Source: Polyodon spathula (lineage: Eukaryota; Chordata; Actinopteri; Acipenseriformes; Polyodontidae). Taken from it: 64,000 nt of DNA. Both the position numbers and the translations under genes were made by a program. Within the stretch, counting starts at the first letter, position 1, and every line of letters starts with the position of its first letter. Below the pieces are notes generated by a model. The model ran no database searches and was not told the origin of the DNA. It worked only from the letters and a program-made list of their open reading frames with translations. The DNA is taken from assembly GCF_017654505.1 (NCBI RefSeq), contig NC_054539.1, forward strand, positions 64,746,256 to 64,810,255, given 5' to 3'. Shown one piece after another: positions 42,306-53,596 of the stretch.

Positions 42306-42681
42306 GTTGATATCTGTGATACCTCAAAGGAATGTGTGGTGGGGCCTAAGTGCAATTCGAGCACAGGGAGCCAGTCCTCGGAGCAGGCTTATAACGGAGA
42401 TATGGACAGTAGTCCTGGAGACACATGTGCTGCCTCCTCCCAGCAGAACAAGGACAAAGGTGTCCCAGAAAACGGTGTCCCCAAAGAGCCTCCCCGTAAG
42501 GCCGCTGAGCTGGATGAGATGACTAAGGGGGGTGACGGGAAGGGGGAGCAAGGCGTCTCTCTGAAGAATGGCTGCTTCACACACTGGAAGGACCAGGGCT
42601 CAGAGAAAGGAGAGGAGGAGCAGGTGCCGCCCCCTCCCTTAAAGAAGCGAGGGAGGCAGAAACTGGAGCATCCTGAGAAAT
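42306..42681 (+). CDS. dnmt3a: Internal coding exon, DNMT3A-like (exon 4 equivalent)
   Basis: One 376-nt exon of a split gene. The acceptor is a pyrimidine-rich tract ending ATTGTAG at 42305; the donor is AAAT|GTAAGG at 42681/42682. It reads through in one frame for 125 codons, entering in phase 0 and leaving in phase 1. The peptide begins VDICDTSKECVV and contains LKNGCFTHWKDQG, then an acidic lysine-rich stretch, four prolines and a basic KKRGRQK patch. Vertebrate DNMT3A exon 4 also starts in phase 0 with V-E-S-G-D-T-P-K, carries E-N-G-C-C-T-P-K and leaves in phase 1. This match in ends, phase and motifs is the basis of the call. The family makes de novo CpG methylation in the nucleus; this part is the low-complexity N-terminus ahead of the PWWP, ADD and catalytic domains, none of which is in the window. 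The exon is longer than its mammalian counterpart (about 271 nt). Composition is GC-richer than the surroundings. A different nuclear protein with a similar N-terminus is possible. Confidence 0.6.
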
Positions 42682-43959
42682 GTAAGGAAAAAATATAACC
42701 GTCTTTGTCCTGAACTCGAAGTATCTGTTGAACCTTTATTTGACCCAATCTTAAAGCTATTAGTGCATTGATCTTTGGTATGTTCAATAGTGGAATAAGA
42801 ATAGAAATGGCTAGTGCTCCTGCTCTGTTTCATGAAATCAACATTAATTAATGACAGTGACAACAACAGTTGTTGACAATATGAATTGTCAGTTATGTGT
42901 TGAGCTACATATTGAAAAAGAACAGACTACTACAGGTGTTTTTTAATACGCATTTAAAGCTGTCGTTCTTGTTCCAGCAAAGCAATGGGTATATTATTAG
43001 TAGTCGTAGTAGTAGTCATAGAATTGACTTAATCTGCTGAAGATTTCTTATGCCCTGTACAATGGGCTCCTTTCTTTTAGCGCAGGATAAGGCTGATAGA
43101 GTTAAAGACATCATCTGGATTAGGACAAGGTTCACCCTTCTCCCAGAACTGAACAAGGTATTTGCGAGTATACAGATTGTGAGATTTCTTACTGGTTGGG
43201 CTTGTGGAGCCGACATCCCCTAGTACAGTAAAGTACTTAATCATGGACAAGATAGAAGGTTGTAAGATTAAAACTCCTTTGCGCTCTTAAAACAATTTAC
43301 ACAGGTCTGCCTGTGTTCATCACAGTGTACAAATATAATATTAAGAAAAGAATACAGATTTTCACTTCAAACCTTAGACTTTGCCTTACAGTTTAATGCT
43401 GCTCCCAGAGTAACTGGTTCCATTAACGTGTCTGTGTCATTCACTACTGTAAACATCCTCCTCAGCCTTTTAGCCGAGAGGAGATAGAAGGCAGCCTCTC
43501 TATTTCTCATTTACCTTTGAATGCTCACCCTAGAGATGTTTCAGTACAGCTTAGAAAAATGAGAATGCCTCAGAATTGGCAAGTCAGAATGCTTCAGGTA
43601 ATGATCATTTACCCTTAGGGCAAGGGTTTGGGTCTTGTATTTAATGATTGTCATAACGGGGTATAATTTAAGCCTGTTATTTATGAATGTGGTGGCAGAT
43701 CAGGTCAGATCTTTTCCATCAGTGAAAATAAACCGATTCAGTACACTATGCAATGCAATTTGTTTATAAAGGGTGGAAACTTCCTCAAAGGGCTAAAAAG
43801 TAAAAAGCATAACTGATTGCAAGCATGCAAATGGAAAATGAATAGTGTTATAGATGTCTCTGTGGGAATCATATCTTAGTTTGACGTCTTCCTACAGGAA
43901 AAAACGTGTCAACAAAAAGAGATTGATTTTCCTAAAACAAAATTCGACTCACCGCCAAC

Positions 43960-44060
43960 TGTATTAATACAGTAGTCCATTAGGTATCCGACTGCGGTGG
44001 GCCAGAGTAAGGGTGGATATGTAAAAAGTCAGATAAATGAATCCTGTTTTAAATACATTA
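43960..44060. mobile_element. Possible pogo-like terminus
   Basis: TACAGTAGTCCATTAGGTATC, then CGACTGCGGTGGGCC and GTCAGATAAATGAATCC, resembles the terminal repeat style of pogo/Tigger elements. It is immediately preceded by CAACTGTATTAA, making a CTGTATTAATACAG palindrome. No matching second end was found. Confidence 0.35.
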
Positions 44061-44497
44061 TACACAGGTGTAACAATTACTATATTCACACAATTATTGT
44101 TTTGAGATTCAGCTTTTATTAGGGAGCTCCCCTAAATTTTTTGTCTATATAGGATTTTAATGCTTGTGACAGAGTAGCCGTCTGCGTACATTTGCTGCTG
44201 AGTGACGGGCAGGAGATCGAGATGGAGGTTGCAGCTGATACACCCCACAGACGAACAGTATTCGTTTACACATCGTCGACACACTGAACAGCTCATTTGA
44301 CACTACCAGCAATGGTAGCGCATGGAGCACGTACAACACAGTGTATGGAAACTTTGATGTGATCTATCTCTGAAGTAATCTTCTCTGCAATAATAAACTA
44401 ACGTTGCTGAAGAGCTTGGTTAGGGTGGATAAACAGTTAGGGTGGATATGTGACGGGCAGATACAAGAACGCTGAAGTGTACATTTTGACCTTTGAA

Positions 44498-44545
44498 GGT
44501 TCGGAACACATTACCAAAGGGAGGTTTGAACCTTCAATAGTACTA
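44498..44545. repeat. 10-bp perfect inverted repeat
   Basis: TTGAAGGTTC and GAACCTTCAA flank about 20 bases. It lies in an unclassified, CpG-containing stretch (44160-44580) that also holds repeated GGGTGGAT(A) motifs. Confidence 0.5.
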
Positions 44546-44837
44546 ATTTACATAATTTACTGGTGACGTCACCATAGCTACTTGTTTATATTTGATTGAA
44601 AATCCTATTATTTTACAGGTAAGCCATATAAATGGAATAAAACATTCACATGTAGTTTAAAAATACGTTACATAGAACAGAAATCATGTATTTATAATTT
44701 AAATAAAAACATGTTTATTTACACATAATTGAGGCTGCTTGCGATATATACAGTAAGCTTGCATTTCAGTAGCACCAACTGGAGTGGACTTAGGCAAAAC
44801 AAAGCTTTATTTAACACATCACCATTCCAAGCAGGTT

Positions 44838-45281
44838 ACACAGTGTAACAATTTTTTTTATTTTTTTTTGTTCCTGGGTAGTAAGTGTTATTTCCTAATT
44901 GCTTATGCCTCAAAAGTATAGAAAATGGCTATTATTCCCCTCAAACTTTGCTTTTGTGACCAGGACAGTGATATTTCAAAATACAATATAATCGTAAATC
45001 TCGAAAAACTACTCACTTCTAAATCTTTTGTAGTCATCTTTGTATTACTTTAGTATAAATACATGTTAATTTGGATTCATATGTTGTTTTTTTCTGACTT
45101 TATGTGAACGAAAGGACACACATTTTCCCATTGGAAATAGTGATATTTTGAAATATCACTGTCCTGGTCACAAAAGCAAAGTTTGTGGGGAATAATAGCC
45201 ATTTTCTATACTTTTGAGGCATAAGCAATTAGGAAATAACACTTACTACCCAAGAACAAAAATTGTGTTACATAGTGTTAT
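44838..45281. mobile_element. Fold-back MITE with about 150-bp inverted ends
   Basis: The left arm (44838-44995) and right arm (45130-45281) match as inverted repeats: both contain GGGTAGTAAGTGTTATTTCC, TAATTGCTTATGCCTC, AAAATGGCTATTATTCCCC and TGTGACCAGGACAGTG read inward. Left and right differ by only a few bases. The centre (about 135 bp) has no coding sense. No clear target duplication. Superfamily not assigned. Confidence 0.8.
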
Positions 45282-46094
45282 CAGTCACAGTCACATTTTA
45301 CTACGACTAAAAATATTAATAATAATATAAACTTACACTTGTCAAGTGATCCCAGAGATTGGATATGCCTCCATGATACGAGTTGTTTTCAAAGTTTGCA
45401 TTCAACTTTGTTTTGGTAATTTAACAAAGAAATCCCAAACAGTAGAGGGGTTTCGAGTCATTTCTTTCAATACAGCTTGCGCTATACAGCTGTCGAGATG
45501 GTGATTGAAGAAAGTAACAATTCAAAACCAAAATAACACGACAAAAGAAATTAAAGCGCTTTAATAATAAGGACAAATAAAAAAAAAATAAAAAGTGTGG
45601 TTCGGGTTACTCGACCGACATATTTTGTCCGCCCGACCCTAAATATTTTTTGCTGATAACGGGCTACACTTTTTCGCTATCAATCAGAAAAACTGACCAC
45701 TGTGCACGGCAACGTTTTTGCTCCCATATTCCAGAAACTGCATAGTAAACAAGATCTTCTGTTCATATAAAATGTTGGGGTCTGAGCAGCACGGCTGCAG
45801 CGTATCGCCAAGTAGTTGTTTTGCACTATTGTTTGAAAAATGCGACCACATACCAGGAAAAAGTAACCAGTATTAGACTCGGGGTGAAACACCATTTTTC
45901 ACACTCCGTCATCATTGTTATTTATCTTGAATAGTAGCCTATTTTATTTCACCAATACTTTTAATGTTTAATGTTCCCGACGCATGTTTTCCTTGTACTG
46001 TGTCTGCGTGTGCTCTCTGACTAAACAGTAGCATACTGAAATTGACAAGCGGCATTGGGAACTGAAATTGATGTGGCACCTGGTTTTTAAAGGG
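45282..46094. other. Noncoding DNA
   Basis: Nothing recognised between the fold-back MITE and the second CR1; 45600-45660 is CpG-richer. Confidence 0.55.
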
Positions 46095-46915
46095 CATTCA
46101 AAATGATCTAGACAAGATTCAGAACTGGGCAGACACATGACAAATGACATTTAATAGAGAAAAGTGTAAGGTACTGCACGCAGGAAATAAAAATGTACAT
46201 TATAAATATCATATGGGAGATACTGAAATTGGAGAAGGAATCTATGAAAAAGACCTAGGAGTTTTTGTTGACTCAGAAATGTCTTCATCTAGACAATGTG
46301 GGGAAGCTATAAAAAAGGCTAACAAGATGCTCGGATACATTGTGAAAAGTGTTGAATTTAAATCAAGGGAAGTAATGTTAAAACTGTACAATGCACTAGT
46401 AAGACGTCATCTTGAATATTGTGTGCAGTTCTGGTCACCTCGCTGTAAAAAAGATATTGCTGCTCTAGAAAGAGTGCAAAGAAGAGCGACCAGAATTATT
46501 CCGGGCTTAAAAGGCATGTCATGTGCAGACAGGCTAAAAGAATTGAATCTGTTCAGTCTTGAACAAAGAAGACTACGTGGCGACCTAATTCAAGCATTCA
46601 AAATTCTAAAAGGTATTGACAGTGTCGACCCAAGGGACTTTTTCAGCCTGAAAAAAGAAACAAGGACCAGGGGTCACAAATGGAGATTAGACAAAGGGGC
46701 ATTCAGAACAGAAAATAGGAGGCACTTTTTTACACAGAGAATCGTGAGGGTCTGGAATCAACTCCCCAGTAATGTTGTTGAAGCTGACACCCTGGGATCC
46801 TTCAAGAAGCTGCTTGATGAGATTCTGGGACCAATAACTACTAACAACCAAACGAGCAAGATGGGCCGAATGGCCTCCTCTCGTTTGTAAAGTTTCTTAT
46901 GTTCTTATGTTCTTA
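46095..46915 (+). mobile_element. CR1-type LINE 3' end, second copy
   Basis: A shorter 5'-truncated copy of the CR1 family at 34.4 kb, starting after the catalytic box. It opens at IQNDLDKIQNWADT, then has a TGA where relatives have Trp (46138). From 46144 the frame stays open for 248 codons through KCKVLHAGNKN, LEYCVQFWSPRCKKDIAALE, ERVQRRATRIIPGLK and VRVWNQLPSNVVEADTLGSF to the true C-terminus. This is the C-terminal domain after the reverse transcriptase. The 3' end is TTCTTATGTTCTTATGTTCTT. High identity with its sister points to recent activity. Confidence 0.9.
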
Positions 46916-46920
46916 ATATG

Positions 46921-47055
46921 TGATAGTGCCCGTCGATGTGGGCTCTACTCTGTGATAGTTGACCGCGACGGGAGTTATGCGTCCCGAGCCTTAGGTCAAG
47001 GTCATCTACCACACAGTAGAGCCATCATCGAGAGGGCTCTGTCGCTATTAGAAAA
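46921..47055. mobile_element. Small palindromic element next to the CR1 end
   Basis: Two arms pair: GTCGATGTGGGCTCTACTCT with GTGATAGTTGACC on the left (46932-46963), and GGTCATCTACCACACAGTAG with AGCCATCATCGA on the right (47000-47031). A small inner hairpin (GGGA and TCCC) sits in the middle. It starts five bases after the CR1 tail and is followed by a 26-bp T run. Could be a MITE or a structured retro-sequence. Confidence 0.55.
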
Positions 47056-47066
47056 CCATTTTTACC

Positions 47067-47092
<26 letters not shown>
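47067..47092. repeat. T26 run
   Basis: Follows the small palindromic element; could be the reverse of a poly-A tail. Confidence 0.85.
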
Positions 47093-47097
<5 letters not shown>

Positions 47098-49484
47098 CTT
47101 AAAACCTAGATTTACCTTGAACGTGTACTGATTCATCAGGTACCTTTCCACTGAGTAAAGATGTTCTAAGAAAATAGTCCCAAACATTTTTAAATAAAAA
47201 ACAAGGATGACATACATATAAAGATAAAAACAATGAGTTTTTATTTAGTAAATCCATTTTTACTTTTTATTAACTTGTTAGGGTTTTAAACCCCGCTTTA
47301 TAATCTGGACATTGCCTGAGAAATGAATGAAGCAATTACTGTTTACGATGGAGTCTGAAGTACTTGTTATTGGAACGTCATTTGAGCTGACGGAGTGGAG
47401 TGGCTGGTAGTGACAGGAACAGGACTCACTGTTTGATTAGTTGGTTTTGAGTCTTGTTTGGGGTATCCAGCTGAGGATAGTATTGTGGACCAATTGTGTT
47501 TTTGCTGAACATTTACTGTCCAATAGCTGTAAATTGAGCTTTCATTGCGGTGTCTTACAGACATGATTTCTCTTGTCTCCAGACTAGCGTCAGAGAGAAT
47601 GTTGTCACTTTAGCTATAAGCAGGAATGAAATTTTAAAAAACCCGGTATACGTGCAGATTGATATAAATTTGATTCACAATTGGTGCTGAGACGTTCCAG
47701 CAGGCATCTACCATCTATTGGAGCCCGCAAGAGCTGGAAGCTGATTGGCTGACGGTACTGAATCGTTTTCTAATAAGATACACTTTGTGTTTAAGCGTAT
47801 AGAATCCCAGCATGTTCTGTTTTTACAGCTGCAGTGGTTATTATTACAAGAATGCATGGTTTGGTTGGCAAGAATTTCAAAAGAAAATTAGCCTCTATAT
47901 CTAATTGGTGATTTTATTTTGAAATAAGATAGTTAAGAAATTACGGGATAATATGGCCAATTCAAAGCAGTATAGTCCTGGGGAAAATGATTAGATTATG
48001 AAACACAACAGGGTTTAGGGAGAGACAGGACATGGTGGACTTTTAGGCAGGTTAGACAAAAGTGGAGCAAGACAGCCATTTTGCCCCACATAATAGCCAG
48101 ATTGCACCACTTCTGAGATTGAATGATCTTCAGTCAATTTCCCATCAGACAGTACACTCACACATTAATGGGAAGCTTGCTGTGAATCTAGAGGCAAGTC
48201 TACAGCACCTCGCTATAATATAATTTGTCGTATAGTTTAATTTCAATGCTTACTTTTTCCAAAATGTCTGCAGTTCTTTTCACTGCCTCTTCCTCCACTG
48301 TGCCTCCCTTTAGGGGAGTCAGTGGGTCCCATTGCCTGATCTTAGATGCCCTTTAAGCTCTGACAGAGGCTCACCTCAAAAGAGGGTGTCTCCCGCTGGC
48401 CATAAGGCAAGATTCTGGGCCACAATGTTGTAATATATCACTGAATCTAATAAAAGTTATTATTTCTAATCCGTATCTGAGCTTTGCCACACTGCTGATA
48501 CACACACACTCAGTTCTTTCTTTATAGTATCTTTGTTGTAACAATTTCCCACCCCATGTACTGTATGTGGACAGTTGCTCAATCAGATGCCTTTGTAGCT
48601 GATATAAAGAAAATACAAATTCCAGTAATGTGCTACAGTAAGCCCTGACAGAGAGTGATGGATATAAATTCTGTTTGGCATTTTTGAGCAACTGTGCCCA
48701 GATTTGTAGTCATCTTTTTGGCACATAAGGAAGTCAAAGCAGTAGCCACTGTGCACAGTTTTGTAGCTACATTTTGGTTTTGTATTAGTGTTATAAAATA
48801 ATTATTTCAGCATATTTTAAAGAAAGAGTCGGCAGACCCACACAGTGGTGAAGTACTCTTGGCTTAAGACTGCATAAACTTTGACAAAATATGCAACTTT
48901 GTGCTGCAATGCTAGTTTCCACGGCTACCCCACTGTGTTAGAAAATCACAGCTGTTACATCTTCACTGGTTTCTGTATGAATGTGTCTGAGCCAATAAAA
49001 GAACACTGAAATTAGCCAGACACTTCACAAGCAGGATATAGACTAATTAAATGAGCCAGGGACACTGCTGGGGCTTCTTAGTGTGAAACCTTTCACATGC
49101 ATTAGTTAGTTTGACAAAAAACGGTTCATAGTTTAGAAACTACGCAATGCCTTCCCATTTGAAAGAAGAAAAAATGAAGTATGCAATAAAGCTATAGGAA
49201 TGTTGCCAGTACTGTGTATTTTGGCCTGCTGGGTTAAATGGCATTGCTGCTATTGTTTTAAATGCATGTGATTGTGAGCAGTGTTGCATTCAGCGCTGCC
49301 GTTTAAAAAAAAAAGCAGTATTTTGAATAAAAAGCTGTTCTTTCAATAATGAGCCACAGTCTGAAATGTTTGGACATGCTGTACATTTCTTTAATGCCCT
49401 AAGTGGCCTGCTGCACTTCTCATAAAGTGTTTTTATATCAGATATCAATATGTTGTGTTTGATCATTTCAAATGGGATTGAAGT
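47093..49484. other. Noncoding DNA with one unidentified frame
   Basis: A - strand frame (47367-47564 and upstream) reads RHRNESSIYSYWTVNVQQKH and a Ser/Thr/Pro-rich tail. It looks more protein-like than its surroundings but I do not recognise it; it may be a decayed transposon gene. Confidence 0.45.
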
Positions 49485-49489
49485 GGGAC

Positions 49490-50136
49490 TGTCACAAAGA
49501 CGTCCGTAGTGGGTGACGTCAGACCAGAAGCAGGAAATAAACAACAAGAGAGTTGTTGGAGAGTTTTCTTTTCCAACAAGAGAGTTGGTGGAGCTGAGTG
49601 AATGGCTTCACTCAGCATTTAATGAGTGAACAGAACAGACAGAAAATAAACGGTTGTAACATACAAAAATACAGGACACGGCACTCGCCGCCAAAATAAA
49701 AATACAAACAAAACGGACTATACAGACAAAGCACGGTGAGCAGATATTTTAACGGGGTTATGATTATTATTACAATTATTATTATTACCTCCGTCTCCAA
49801 TCCCGTTCTCCACTCACCGAAAACATAACTCCGAGTGATTGAAAACATGCTGCTTTTATGCAGCTGTATCGAGACTCGACTGCTAATCAATCATTCAGTT
49901 GGAATCACGGTACAACTGCACGTTAATTAATAAGGTGCAATTCCCCGTGCTCACATGTTATTACTTTTTACCTGCACGTGAAGTGCTGTGCAATCCTCAT
50001 GCCTAAATACAAATATACATTTTAAACACTCATGTTACACAGACCCGTTTATATCCCGTGTACCAATGACTATACACCAACATTAAAACACAACACATAA
50101 CACAAAATATACACAGGGTGCTGGCACTTTGCCACA
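49490..50136 (-). mobile_element. Solo LTR with perfect 5-bp target duplication
   Basis: A 647-bp element flanked on both sides by GGGAC (49485-49489 and 50137-50141). Read on the - strand it starts TGTGGCAAAG and ends CTTTGTGACA, with short inverted ends. It has a TATA-like GCATAAAAGC (about 49851-49860), GGTGAGTGGAGAACGGGA just after it, an ATTAAA polyadenylation signal (about 49618) and TGGTCTGACGTCACCCACTA near the 3' end. The same layout recurs at 34038 and 58244. A 5-bp duplication and TG...CA ends fit a Gypsy-like or related LTR retrotransposon; no internal genes remain, so the family is not assigned. Confidence 0.9.
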
Positions 50137-50141
50137 GGGAC

Positions 50142-51098
50142 CAGCAACCATCTATACAAAAATGTAGTTATAATTGTTTGGTTTTTTTTGTTTGTTTGTT
50201 TTGTTTTTTTTTATATCCCGCTGTGTTCTGTGTTTTTAGATATTTCAGAAGCTCCATTGTTTTGGTTTGATTCTCTGCAGTGGCAAGCAGATTTTTAACT
50301 AATGTTAATCCTACATGTATGCTGTTTGATCTCAATTTTGAACTGTTCAGCTGAATGTTGTTTCTGCCATGAGGTTTTATTTTGGTTTTACTTTTATGTT
50401 GATATTTGATCTGTTTGGCAGTGTACTATGGTGTGTTTTTATGATTTTATTTCACCTGAAAAGTCTTATAAAAGAGAATTTAACCTTATATATAAAGGTT
50501 ACAAAAAAAAAAAACCTGGAACTTTAAAAAATGTAATTTATTACTGTATTAACACATTACTCCTTTTTTATATACAGCATCTGATTAGATTGTAGGCTTA
50601 ATTTAGTTTTGAAAGGCAAACTTATTATTTTTTAAATGTACACTAGTACTGTAAATCCTGAAATAAACTCCCTGATCTGTCACTGGCCCAAGATGTCAAT
50701 ACCTCATTAGTCTAGTAAAACATGTCCAATTTATAAATCAGCATGATTCAGATCTCTAATGAAATGGCTGCTGTAAACCGAGTTGTTGCTTCATCAGTCA
50801 TTGTTTTGTTTTCTGTTTCCTCGGTTCAATTATTTAAGAATCCTGAATTAGTCAATTTGACACACAGATTTCAGAACTGTATTGTTTTTGTTTTGTTCTT
50901 GAAATCAGCCTGTTAAAAGCAAATGGGGTTTCTGTCTCAGTTTTATTCTTTTTCTTATTTCCATTCATGAAGCAGATGAAAAGCAGTGTTTCAAAGATGA
51001 GTTTGTGACTATGATGCTTGCACAAATATTCAGGAGCTTGGGTTTATGGTTTTTTTTTGGTTTATGCAGGGAGAGACATTTTACAGTTCTGTTTTAGG
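50142..51098. other. AT-rich noncoding DNA
   Basis: Nothing recognised. Confidence 0.6.
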
Positions 51099-51372
51099 GT
51101 AGGGGTCTGTCTGTGTGGAGTTTGCATGTTCTTCCCGTGTTCGCGTGGGTTTTCGCCGGGTACTCCGGTTTCCTGCCACAATCCAAAGACATGCTGGTCA
51201 GGTTGATTGGTCACTTTAAATTGGCCTCGGTGTGAGTGTGTGTGTGGTGCCCATCCAGGGTGTAGTCCTGCCTTGCACCCTGTGTCTGCCGGGTTAGGTG
51301 TCGGCTCACTGCGACCCTGTAAAGGATTAAGAGGTTATTGATGATGGATGGATGGATGGATGGATGGATGTT
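51099..51372 (+). mobile_element. LINE 3' tail with GATG repeat
   Basis: Holds the widespread fish repeat TGTGGAGTTTGCATGTTCTT, then GGTACTCCGGTTTCCTGCC, ATCCAAAGACATGC, ACTTTAAATTGGCC and CACTGCGACCCTGTAAAGGA, ending in about seven GATG units (51341-51370). This is the 3' end of a non-LTR retrotransposon of the RSg-1/Maui type; I cannot assign the clade from the tail alone. The coding part is absent. Confidence 0.65.
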
Positions 51373-51850
51373 TGGGGTAGCTTCAGTAGTCTTGGTACAA
51401 GTATATGTGATATAGCTATTGTCCATCCGTGTAGGATTTGGACTTATTATACACACACACACAGACACACATATCAGTCCCGACTACAAAGAAGATATAC
51501 AAATCACAGTCATACATGATCTGCCTATAAACAACCATGGCCATCCTTGGACAGTCCACATTCTTTCCAAAGTCTATTGGTAACCACAATTGTAAATTAG
51601 CCATGAGAGATTATTGATAACATGATGGATAGAGTTACCAAAGATCACAAAACAATAGAGATGAGCACGAATAGCTGTGGAATTAATGTAAGTAAGAAAA
51701 GCAGGGATTTCAAAACAGCTACCTTTTGAATTTATGCTTTTTTTTTTTCGATTCCAATGGACACTTCAACTGGATAAATGAAAATGACCTTCTACTAATT
51801 GAGTTGTTTTTTAATTAATTTGATTTCCTTTTTTTTTTTTTTTGTTTCAG

Positions 51851-51981
51851 TTAACAAATCAATTTGCCTTTTTCAATGTCAGTCCATTTCCATGCACACT
51901 CCCTCAATAAGATTAGCTTCAGTCAGCATTGACCTTGAGAAGAGCCATTCGGCAGAGAGGAGCAGCAAAGAGGAGGGAAAG
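51851..51981 (+). CDS. Candidate exon, possibly the next exon of the DNMT3A-like gene
   Basis: A T-rich tract (51829-51848) ends in TTTCAG at 51850, a strong-looking acceptor. An open frame then runs to GGAAAG|GTAGCT at 51981/51982. Used as an exon it is 131 nt: it takes in a codon split after base 1, the phase left by the donor at 42681, and ends on a whole codon. Human DNMT3A exon 5 has the same phases but is only 44 nt, and its sequence is not clearly similar. The peptide ends DLEKSHSAERSSKEEGK, hydrophilic and charged. The open frame extends past the donor to a stop at 52057, so it could equally be chance. Confidence 0.2.
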
Positions 51982-53533
51982 GTAGCTGAGTGCAGTATTG
52001 GCAGGCTGCCCCAACTCAGCTTTAGAGAGAGGGGTGGGGGGCAGCAGGGCTGCTATTAGTCAGAGAAAAACAGGGATGGGATTCTTGAAGAAACTGAAGC
52101 TAGCTGGCACAGCACCCACCTCACAGTGAGGCTGCTTTAAAATGCTGCTGCCCAATGCATTCCTGTAGGGCACACACAGCTTTACCTCCACTTTTGTCCT
52201 AAAGAAAACGTCTTAGCAACAGGTACTTGGAGCCTGTGAATGTTGATTGTGATTACTGTGTTTTATTCATAATTGAAGGTGGGTGCCACATTGAATAAGT
52301 GTGAGTTAATGAGAACATCATGTTGGTGTGTGGGTTGAATATCTATAAAAGGAGTCCTCTTCTTTTTAGAACCCTGTAAAATGCTTGGCCAAACAAGGCC
52401 ATAGAAGTTCAGTAAGATTCAGTTCTCTGAAGTACAGCTCACATCTTTGTTCTGTCTCAGTCAGAAACCCTTTACTTTTAGCACAATTTTACAGTTTCAT
52501 TTAGAAACATGGTGTAGTAGTTTTATACCGTGCTTGATTGCAGTACTAATTGTAGTTATAAATAGAACTAGAAAACATTTTTAGTTCTTCATATACACCT
52601 CTGAACTTTCACACTGCATTGATCAAATGACTCACTCTTGATCCAGTACTGGGTGATAATGCACCTAAAAATACTTGGTAAAATGAGTTCCCTTGAGAAA
52701 TTCATTGGAGGTTCCTTATCACAGACAAGGTTGTGGTTTACACTCAGAGCCCTCCTAGAATATTGAAAAATACTTTATTTTAAGTTCTTGAAAGCACTTG
52801 TTTTCAGAAACGTGTTATCATGTTTCGCTAAGCAGTCAGCGTTTCTATTTTTGCTTTATCCATCTTTTGGTTTCAGTTTAGAATATGAAGACACATTGAG
52901 GTATCTTAAATAAAGAGCTTGTACATTTAAAATTTACTAAATTTGTACTGTTGTGTCATATAGGGACTTAACAAACAGCTCAAAATGGCAGTATCTTATC
53001 ATATTTGTCCTGGGATTCTATATGGCCCTTTCAGTTACATTTAGAGCATCGTGTTACCTTGGGAAGCCTCACAGAAGTGACATCACAAGCTGACAGAATC
53101 CACTCACTTTGGAGTATCTCACGAGTTCCCCTTGCAACAAAAGCAGATTCTTTATGAGAGAACACCCTTGTAAAAAATCTTTGACAGACAAAAACAGGAT
53201 GCTTCGTGGCAATGAAGTGTCTGGCTGTGGCAGATACAGTATCAGATGTTTCTGGCACAGACCTGTATGGCTGAATGTCAAAAAAGGGCCCCTTCCTGTC
53301 TTAACTGCCTTGGCACACTGCACTAAGTTGCTGGTCATGATTTTGCTTTCGAAGCTTTAATAGGGGGATGGAAACCTTGTCAAGGAGCAGGAGAGTAATA
53401 CAAATGAAGAAGAAAGGATACACAGAGAAATAAAACAAAACCTGTGACCTTATATGGCTGGCATGTGGTTATGTGACCTCTTTGGTTTGTGGATGTAAAG
53501 ACCTTGATCTTTGAGATAATAGCTTGATTTTCA

Positions 53534-53596
<63 letters not shown>

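Larger units (their letters stand above)
42682..44837 (+). other. Intron sequence after the DNMT3A-like exon
   Basis: Follows the donor at 42682. No further exon recognised. Contains the pogo-like terminus at 43960 and a CpG-bearing unclassified stretch at 44160-44580 starting TGTGACAGAGTAGCCGTC. Confidence 0.5.

Noticed and set aside
42324..42866. Minus-strand frames across the DNMT3A-like exon
   Set aside because: They are antisense shadows of the exon; splice sites and motifs support the + strand.
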